From positions 992,001 through 1,056,000 of the forward strand of contig JBCAML010000017.1 in NCBI GenBank assembly GCA_038503075.1: a DNA stretch of 64,000 nucleotides, read 5' to 3'. Below the pieces are notes generated by a model. It searched no databases, was not told the origin of the DNA, and worked only from the letters and a program-made list of their open reading frames with translations. This document shows, piece after piece, positions 56,748-64,000 of the stretch (within the stretch, counting starts at the first letter, position 1; each line of letters begins with the position of its first letter). Both the position numbers and the translations under genes were made by a program. This DNA comes from Gyromitra esculenta (lineage: Eukaryota > Ascomycota > Pezizomycetes > Pezizales > Discinaceae).

Positions 56748-57155
56748 TTTCATGGATGGATGTTTTGTTGATTGGTTAGGCGCAAGGGTTGGTGGTTGTC
56801 ATGTTGTATCGGTATTCCTTTTGTTTCTTCGGATTTCTGTTATCATGAGTCAGGTCTTTGTCATCGGAAGAGTTGGAACGTGGTATATAAGTGAAGGGAA
56901 TTCCCCTCTTGTTGCGCTTTTCCTTCTTCTTTCCTTAAGCAACGTCTTCTATTGTTTACTCGTGTATTTCACAATACAATCCTCGGTTACACCTCGTAAC
57001 CCATCGCTGTCGCTGCCCTCAAGTCATCATAACTTGACCCCCTCGTAGAGCCTGTAGAATCTCCGTATACACTCTCGCTGTTGGTTTCCTACTCAAGTAG
57101 CACTGCTCATCTCGAGGGATACTCGAGAGCTTGATCTGAAACCCACACCTTGAGA
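56748..57155 (+). repeat. 5' LTR of G3 (subfamily A, 408 bp)
   Basis: TTTCATGG...CCTTGAGA; TATATAAGTG box near 56884; AAGCAACGT at 56937-56945; two-stem structure at 57083-57143 (GGTTTC/GAAACC outer, TCTCGAG/CTCGAGA inner). Confidence 0.95.
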
Positions 57156-57166
57156 TTATGTTGCTT
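57156..57166 (+). other. Primer-binding site of G3
   Basis: TTATGTTGCTT: complementary to AAGCAACGT of the LTR with one G-U pair in place of G-C. Confidence 0.65.
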
Positions 57167-57212
57167 CCTAATCTACACCCTCTACCCTGCTCCCCCTCAA
57201 TCAAGAGTCACC

Positions 57213-58876
57213 ATGAGCAACTCCGCCCCCGCCCCCTGGACCTTCCCCACATTTGAGAACTTCCAGGCCGCCGCCAACGCAGACCTCGCCTCCGCCTATG
57301 AGGAAATCCGCTCACATTATCAACAGCGAGTGGACAACCTCACCTACGCAGACCTACAACTTGAGGAAGTCACTCAAGAAAGGAACAACATGACAGCAAG
57401 GTTCAACACTTGCCAGTCCCAACTACAAGCGACTGAGGCAGAGGTCGCCCGCCTTCGTAACGCTGCCCCTCCACCACCTGTGCCCTCGCCACCACTGCCT
57501 CCTGCTTATACACAAGGAGGCCGTTCGGACAAGATGCCCAACCCAGATAAATTCAATGGGTCCCGCGACAAACTCCCCGGGTTCGTTCTGCAACTCCGGT
57601 CAAAACTCTCGGTTAACGCCGACCGCTTCTCCAATAGCAACAATATGATATTGTATGCTATCAGCCGCCTCGAGGGAGCTGCCCTCGAACAGATCCGCCA
57701 CTCTGTCCTCCCTGACGGGACCACTACCTAGAACAACGCCGCCGAATTGATTACAGCCTTGGAGACCGCCTTCGGTGACCCTGACCCACTTGGAACTGCT
57801 CGCTGTGAGCTACACCAGCTCCAACAAGGGAAACGGGACTTTTCCGCCTATCTCGCGGATTTCCAACGGATCATGGGGCGATTAAACTACGATGAATCTG
57901 CGAAGAATGATTCCCTGGAATTCGGAATGTCAGATGAGCTGAAAGAAGCCGTGGTGACGGTTGCCGACTTCCCCACCACCTTCACCTCCCTATGCGCCTT
58001 CCTCCTCCGCTTAGATAATCACATCCGAGCAAGGAGGGAAGAAAAAAAAAATTCTGCCCATATCTCAAGGAGCGAGATTCTCGTCAAGCTCTCAGGTATC
58101 CCCCGAGATAAGCAGTGCTACTTGAACGAGAAACTAGCAACAGGAGAATGCGCGAAGACTCTACAGGCTCTACCAGTGGTTCAAGTTATGATGACTTGAA
58201 GACGGCGACGACGAAAGATTACGAGGTGTAATCTAAGTTTGTATTCGTGAGGTACAATGAGTGTGCAATAGAAGACGTTGCTTAAAGAAAGAAGAAGGAA
58301 AAGTACAGGATGAGGGGAAACCCCCTCGCTTATATACCACGTTCCATCTCTTTCGATGACAAAGACATGACTCATTACAACGAAACACTCATAGAAGCAA
58401 AAAGAATAACAATGAAACCCAACGACCATGTACCCCTGTACCTAACCGATTACCACAACATCCATCCATGAAACCATAACACCATGGGACAATTTACCGC
58501 CCCTTCCGCCGCTCCCGCTGCCTTTACCCCCGCCTCCTCCTCCTTCGCACTGGGAGGACTTGCACCCATGGATCTTTCTTTCGGCCGTACCTCTACCCCT
58601 CGCCCTGCCCCTGAACAACGATATATTCAGATCAACGGAAGAAGGAAGCTGTCTCCTGAGGAAAAATCTTGGAGACAGACCAACAACCGCTGCCTGTTCT
58701 GCGCTGGGGAAGGACATATTTTCTCCAACTGCCCCTCCGCCTTCAAGCGTCCCGCTATGAGAGGAGCCGTTACCAATGCCGCCGCCGCCCCTCCTGCACC
58801 TTCAGTTTTTCCGCCGCCTCTGCCACCTCGCTTTCCTGCTTTCGATGCAGCAGACTCAGTTGAGTCTTTAAACTAG
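57213..58876 (+). pseudogene. G3 Gag, nonsense codon and solo LTR
   Basis: MSNSAPAPWTFPTFENF, same domain order as G1 Gag. TAG at 57729-57731 replaces a Trp codon (TGG in G1). A solo LTR (58063-58473) lies between NSAH and NTMGQF; the frame resumes after it. Zinc knuckle CLFCAGEGHIFSNC. Ends in TTTAAAC-TAG. Confidence 0.9.
58063..58473 (-). repeat. Solo LTR, subfamily A, TSD CCATA, inside G3 gag
   Basis: TCTCAAGG...CCATGAAA flanked by CCATA (58058-58062, 58474-58478). Third nesting level: solo LTR in G3 in G2, and the youngest of the three events. Confidence 0.93.
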
Positions 58877-58911
58877 TTCAACCAGAGTCGCCCTGTGACC
58901 CTGCTCTGGTT
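58867..58911 (+). promoter_or_regulatory. -1 ribosomal frameshift site of G3
   Basis: TTTAAAC (58867-58873), stop TAG, 6-base spacer, stem AACCAGAGT (58880-58888) with GCTCTGGTT (58903-58911), loop 14 bases. Confidence 0.87.
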
Positions 58912-61900
58912 CATTTTTCTCCTTTGTCAGCATTCTCTATTTCCGGGTTTTCAGTGTCGGATGTGTGTGTGGAGGATAATTTGGATGGGGAACATTTTGT
59001 AGTTTCATGTAGCCTTTCCCACCAAAATAAAATCATAAAAACACACGCACTTCTTGACACTGGAGCCTCAGGGTTCGCTTTCATTGATGAAAAATTCGTG
59101 CGTCACCATTCTCTACCATTGTCTCCCCTTAAAACCCCTCGCCAATTAGAAGTCATTGATGGCCGAACAATTGCCTCGGGAGATATTGTTAACCTTTGCC
59201 ACTTGGAGCTTTCCATACAACAACACAACGAGAAAGCCCCCTTTTTTGTCACCAAACTAGGACATTAACCCCTAGTGCTCGGTATCCCATGGATGAACCT
59301 CCACGACGTCCACCTACAATTCGCCAATAAAAGCATTGAATTCAACTCTGAATTCTGCACCACCCACTGTGCCCCAAAGCAACCCATTGTCTCCGCCGCC
59401 GCAATCCTACCTCCAGCTAAACTCAATGCCGCCTTTATTGGTGCTGCAAGCTTTCGCATGCTCGCCCGGAAAAAAGGTATCCAAGTATACTCGATGTCTC
59501 TATATGAGATAAATAAGGTCCTCGACAGTAAAACTACTAAAGAGGAATGGAGACAACGAATACCCGCGGAATATCATGAATACCTGGATATGTTCGATAA
59601 AACGAAAGCCCAAGGCCTCCCTCCCCGTCGCTCCTACAACCACCGCATCACCCTCCAAGAAGGCAAGGAACCCCCATTTGGCCCTCTCTATGGTATGTCA
59701 CAAGATGAACTTCTTGTTCTTAAGAAGTATATCGAAGACAACTTAGAAAAAGGCTTTATCTGCGCTAGTTCCTCATCCGCCGGCTCTCCCGTCCTCTTTG
59801 CCGCAAAACCCAACGGATCTCTACGTCTCTGCGTAGACTACCGAGGTCTCAATGCTCTCACTGTCAAGGACCGTTACACCTCCCCGCTCATCAAAGAGAC
59901 CCTCGACCGCCTCGCTAAAGCACAATAGTATTCCAAGCTAGACCTCCGAGACGGATTTCATCAAATCCGTATCGCAGAAGGAGAAGAATGGAAAACCGCT
60001 TTCAGAACTCGTTACGGTCTCTACGAATACATGATAATGCCATTCGGCCTCACTAATGCCCCCGGTACCTTCCAGCGCTTCGTCAATGATTCCCTCCGAG
60101 AATACTTGGACCTATTTTGCACGGCCTATCTCGATGATATCCTGATCTATAGTGATACCCTCGCCGAGCACAAGATCCATGTCCGACAAGTCCTTGATGC
60201 CCTGAAAGCCAATAACATACTTCTCAAACCCAAGAAGTGTGAATTCCATGTCCAATCCATAAAGTATCTCGGATTGATCCTTACACCTGAAGGAATCAAG
60301 ATGGACGAAGACAAACTCAAAGCCGTACGAGATTGGAACCGCCCAAAATGTATTAAGGATGTTCAGGCTTTCCTTGGTTTTGCAAACTTCTACCGACGAT
60401 TCATCCTAGGATTCTCCCGCCTGGCCGCCCCCCTTACCGCCTTTACCAAAAAAGGTATTATCTTCGAATGGACAGTTGAGGCAGAACTCGCTTTCGAAGT
60501 CCTAAAAGACGCCTTCACCAAGGCTCCCGTACTCATCCACTTCGATCCCCGAAAAAAGATCTTTGTGGAATCTGATGCTTCTGACTTTGTCTCCGGTGGT
60601 GTTCTCTCCCAACTTGATGATAATGGCGTGCTCCACCCTGTGGCATTTTTCTCCAAGAAGCATTCACCCGCCGAATGCAACTATGAGATCTATGATAAAG
60701 AACTTCTAGCGATTATCCGATGCTTCGAGGAATGGAGACCAGAACTTGAAGGCTCTGAGCTACCCATCTCAGTCATTACCGACCATAAGAACTTGGAATA
60801 TTTCATGACTACCAAGCAACTTAATCGACGACAAGTCAGATGGGCCGAATACCTCTCACGTTTCGATTTCGTTATCACGTACAGACCAGGAGTACAAGGA
60901 GGAAAACCAGATGCACTGACTCGGAAATCAGGAGATCTCCCTGAAGAAGGGGATGAAAAACTACGACACCAATACCAAGTAGTCTTGAAGGAAAAGAATT
61001 TGGACCCCAAGCTGAGTTTGTTTTCGGGTTCTTTATCAAATGAACCCGCTGAATTGGATGCCACCCTCGAGACTTTAATAAATCATGGATACAATGCTGA
61101 CCTGTTCCCACAAAAAATCCTTCTAGCACTTAGGAATGGCGAACGACAATCTAAGGAAATCACCTTAGGCGATTGTACCGAAACGAATGACCGTCTTTTC
61201 TACAGACAAAAGCTTTATATCCCCGACCATGACCCCCTCCGTCTCCTCATTCTACGACATCATGACACCCCCTCCGCCGGCCACCCAGGACGTGAAAAAT
61301 CCTTTGAACTCATCTCAAGATGTTTCTATTGGCCAAAAATGAGGGAATATATTAGACGATATACCCGGAATTGTCATATCTGCCGACGAGCTAAACCAAG
61401 TACTCTCGGTACCCATGGCGTCCTGAAACCACTCCCAATTCCCAATCGCCCTTGGGAAGAACTGTCGATGGACTTCGTCACTGGCCTTCCAGAATCTAAT
61501 GGCTTTGATGCCATTATGGTCATTGTGGATCGACTCTCAAAGATGCGGCATCTTATGCCATGTAATACCACCATTAACGCCGAACAAACTGCCGAGCTAT
61601 ACCTCCAAAACATCTGGAAACTCCATGGACTTCCCTCTCATATTACTTCTGATAGAAGAACACAGTTCACCGCAAAGTTTTGGAAGCACCTCTGCCAGCG
61701 TTTGAATATTGCCACCCGCATGTCTACCTCCTTCCACCCGGAAACTGATGGACAAACCAAATGACTTAACGCCGTGATGGAGCAATACCTCCGGTGTTAT
61801 GTGTCCTATCAGCAAGATGACTGGTCTAAGTGGTTACCTATTGCCGAATTCTCTGCTAATAACCAGGAATCTGCAAGTACTAAGGCCACACCCTTCTTCG

Positions 61901-62550
61901 CTAATTATGGCTATCACCCCCGGTTTGATACTTCTATCGTCCCCAATGATCGTTCCCCACAAACCCTTGATGCCGATAACTTTGTCCAATAGATGGAAGA
62001 GTTGAGAGACTTCCTCCGAACGCAAATGAGAACGGCCCAGGACGTCTTGGAAAGCAGTACCAATAAGCACCGTACTCCTGCTCCATCATTTAAGATCAAG
62101 GACGAAGTCTTCGTATCCATGAAGAACATGAGGACAACCAGGAATTCAAGAAAGTTAGACTGGAAGTGGAGTTGCCCTTTTCCAATAAAACGGGTGATTT
62201 CAGCCTATGCCTACGAGGTTGAATTACCAATCTCGATGAAGTATCACCCCGTGTTCCATGTTTCGTTACTAAGAGCCGCCCCCATCGACCCTCTCCCAGG
62301 CCAAATTATCGCTCCTCCACCTCTAATCCAAGTTAACGACCACAAAGAAAACCTTGTCGAGAGTATTCTAGACTCCCGCCTTCGTCGAGGAAAACTCCAA
62401 TACCTAGTCGAATGGACTGGTTACGCGCTACCCACTTGGGAACCTGCGGAGTATCATGAAGAAACGGAAGCAGTCGATGTCTTCCATCAAAGGTATCCGG
62501 ATAAAGCTAGGAAGGACTTGATTAGTGTTCACAGGAGCTCACGGCTATGA
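58867..62550 (+). pseudogene. G3 Pol with chromodomain, four nonsense codons
   Basis: One frame throughout, broken by stops at 59266-59268 (Tyr codon to TAA), 59926-59928 (TGG to TAG), 61762-61764 (CGA to TGA) and 61990-61992 (probably CAG to TAG). Protease LLDTGASGFAFIDEKF; reverse transcriptase with an intact YLDD; RNase H VESDASDFVSGGVLS; integrase HHDTPSAGHPGREKS...CHICRRAK, MDFVTGLPESNGFDA, ITSDRRTQF (Asp kept), HPETDGQTK; C-terminal chromodomain-like ENLVESILDSRLRRGKLQYL and WTGYALPTWEPAEY. The chromodomain, which targets insertion to marked chromatin, classes the element as a chromovirus. Confidence 0.92.
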
Positions 62551-62561
62551 GGGAGGGCTAC
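62551..62561 (+). other. Polypurine tract of G3
   Basis: GGGAGGGCTAC directly before the 3' LTR; G2 has the related GGGGGGCTAC at the same place. Confidence 0.75.
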
Positions 62562-62969
62562 TTTCATGGATGGATGTTTTGTTGATTGGTTAGGCGCAAG
62601 GGTTGGTGGTTGTCGCGTTGTATCGGTGTTCCTTTTGTTTCCTCGGATTTCTGTTATCATGAGTCAGGTCTTTGTCATCGGAAGGGTTGGAATGCGATAT
62701 ATAAGCGAAGGGAATTCCCCTCTTGTTGCGCTTTTTCTTCTTCTTTCCTTAAGCAACGTCTTCTATTGTTTACTCGTGTATTTCACAATACAATCCTCGG
62801 TTACACCTCGTAATCCATCGCTGTCGCTGCCCTCAAGTCATCAGAACTTGACCCCCTCGTAGAGCCTGTAGAACCTTCGTATACACTCTCGCTGTTGGTT
62901 TCCTACTCAAGTAGCACTGCTCATCTCGAGGGATACTCGAGAGCTTGATCTGAAACCCACTCCTTGAGA
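62562..62969 (+). repeat. 3' LTR of G3 (subfamily A, 408 bp)
   Basis: Followed by TTATG, then the G2 pol sequence resumes. About 15 differences from the 5' LTR. Confidence 0.95.
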
Positions 62970-62974
62970 TTATG

Positions 62975-63757
62975 GAACAATACCTACGCTCCTATGTGTC
63001 TTATCAACAAGGTGACTGGAGCGATTGGTTACCGATGGCAGAATTTTCTGCAAACAATCAAGAATCGACTAGTACCAAGGTCTCGCCTTTTTTCGCAAAC
63101 TATGGTTACCATCCCCGGTTCGATACTTCCATTATTCCTTCAACAGCCACTGCCCAAAGTCTAGATTCCTCAACCTTCGCAACCACAATGCAAGAATTGT
63201 ATGACTACCTCCGAACGCAAATTCGAACAGCTCAGGACATTCAAGAAACCTCGACTAATAAGCACCGAACCCCGGCCCCTGCTTATCAAGTCAATAACCA
63301 GGTATTTGTATCCATGAAGAATATCCGAGCCGTTCAAAATGCCCGGAAACTCGACTGGAAATGGATGGGACCTTATCCGATAAAGAAGATAGTATCGCCT
63401 TTTGCATACGAAATTGATCTTCCACCATCAGTCAAGTATCACCCCGTCTTCCACGTTTCGCTCCTTAAACCTGCCGCCGATGATCCTCTCCCAGGACAAA
63501 TAATACCCCCTCCATCTCCAATTGTAGTTAATGAACAGGAGGAATATTTTATTGAGAAAATCCTCGAGCAACGGATACATCGCGGACGACAACAATACCT
63601 TGTTGAATGGACTGGTTATGCTCATCCTACCTGGGAACCTGCCGAAGATCTTCAGGATACAGCTGCCCTTGATATCTTTTTAACTACCACGACTACTACC
63701 AGTCCTAAGGTTCGCAGGAGCTCACGCTTGAGACGGGGGGCTACTTTCACGGATTAA
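62975..63757 (+). pseudogene. G2 Pol, second part (integrase C-terminus and chromodomain)
   Basis: Resumes EQYLRSYVSYQQGDW and contains FSANNQESTSTKVSPFFANY, KLDWKWMGPYPIKKI (GPY/F-type module), KYHPVFHVSLLKP and a chromodomain EEYFIEKILEQRIHRGRQQY...WTGYAHPTWEPAED. The frame stays open through RRSSRLRRG and stops 11 bases inside the 3' LTR (TAA 63755-63757). Confidence 0.92.
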
Positions 63758-64000
63758 GGATTAGGGATAGGGTTAGGATTTGGTGCGACGGTTAGTATAG
63801 ATTTCGGATCTTTTATTATAATGCTATTGTATTTCGGTTGTTATTGGTTATTGGATTTGTTGGGAAAAGCGGAGTATTTAAATGATGGATTTCCTTCGCT
63901 TGTTGTTTTCTTTCTCTTCTTTCTTTAAGCAACGTTCTCGTTTACCTTCTTCTGTCTTTGTTATAAATACTATCTTGATTCTATCTCAGAATCCTCGCTG
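63745..64000 (+). repeat. 3' LTR of G2 (partial, window end)
   Basis: Starts TTTCACGG after GGGGGGCTAC. The visible 256 bases match the 5' LTR with about five transitions. Confidence 0.93.

Larger units (their letters stand above)
56748..62969 (+). mobile_element. Gypsy chromovirus G3, complete, nested in G2, TSD TTATG
   Basis: LTR to LTR with perfect TTATG on both sides (56743-56747, 62970-62974). Contains gag, frameshift site and pol with chromodomain. LTR pair equally long (408) with about 15 differences by eye, nearly all transitions. Five nonsense codons and a solo LTR in gag make it inactive. It inserted into the G2 integrase region between NAVM and EQYL. Confidence 0.95.
51908..64000 (+). 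mobile_element. Gypsy chromovirus G2 (outer element), split by G3
   Basis: Order: 5' LTR, primer-binding site, gag, -1 frameshift site, protease, reverse transcriptase, RNase H, integrase, chromodomain, polypurine tract GACGGGGGGCTAC, 3' LTR (cut by window end). A complete second element interrupts integrase at 56747 with duplication TTATG. The 5' and the visible 256 bases of the 3' LTR differ at about five positions, all transitions. G2 is defective: frameshift in gag and catalytic Asp-to-Asn changes in reverse transcriptase and integrase. Confidence 0.93.

Noticed and set aside
56752..57048. A recurrent 98-codon hydrophobic frame (MDGCFVDWLGARVGGC...) in subfamily A LTRs.
   Set aside because: It lies mostly upstream of or across the TATA box and transcription start, changes length between copies and is explained by LTR sequence conservation.
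1..64000. CRISPR arrays, bacterial operons, rRNA genes.
   Set aside because: No regularly spaced identical repeats with unique spacers, no rRNA sequence, and spliced genes show a eukaryote.

Overview
The window reads as nuclear DNA of a repeat-rich filamentous ascomycete. Genes have several short introns (about 50-100 bases, GTATGT/GTGAGT-type donors) and are of fungal families. Most of the rest is transposable elements: Ty3/gypsy chromoviruses, Tad1-like LINEs with RNase H, a pogo/Fot1-like DNA transposon, Mutator-like and piggyBac-like relics. A truffle-like Pezizomycete would fit, but that is inference; no marker gene settles it.

Layout. 0-2 kb: 5' end of a minus-strand gypsy element (G1), followed by a 246-base MITE. 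3.6-6.1 kb: an apparently intact eight-exon MFS transporter. 6.9-36 kb: a deep repeat block. It holds two Mutator-like relics, a pogo transposon hit by two solo LTRs, two LINEs each hit by a solo LTR, a decayed gene with a 2OG-Fe(II) dioxygenase-like end, an old gypsy relic (G4) carrying a four-deep nest of insertions, and a piggyBac relic. 36.9-49.5 kb: a gene island with a bqt4-like inner nuclear membrane protein (-), Rho GDP-dissociation inhibitor (+), GH15 glucoamylase (+), Golgi-type apyrase (+) and Hikeshi/OPI10 (-). 50.8-64 kb: a solo LTR, then gypsy element G2 split by a complete gypsy element G3, which itself carries a solo LTR.

The unifying result concerns one gypsy lineage whose LTRs (subfamilies A and B, about 410 bases) occur about 20 times. 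Thirteen insertions carry perfect 5-base target duplications, so the ends are exact. (1) The LTRs end in TT...GA, not TG...CA. (2) A 9-base string in the LTR just downstream of the TATA box (AAGCAACGT) is complementary to the bases just inside the 5' LTR (ACGTTGCTT), the layout of Tf1-type self-priming. (3) Gag ends in a TTTAAAC slippery heptamer directly before the stop, with pol in the -1 frame; a stem 6 bases downstream keeps pairing through compensatory changes between copies. (4) Near the LTR 3' end lies a two-stem RNA structure with invariant loops and stems that covary across almost every copy. G2, G3 and the pogo transposase also carry inactivating changes (nonsense codons, catalytic Asp to Asn) at CpG and CpA sites among others.
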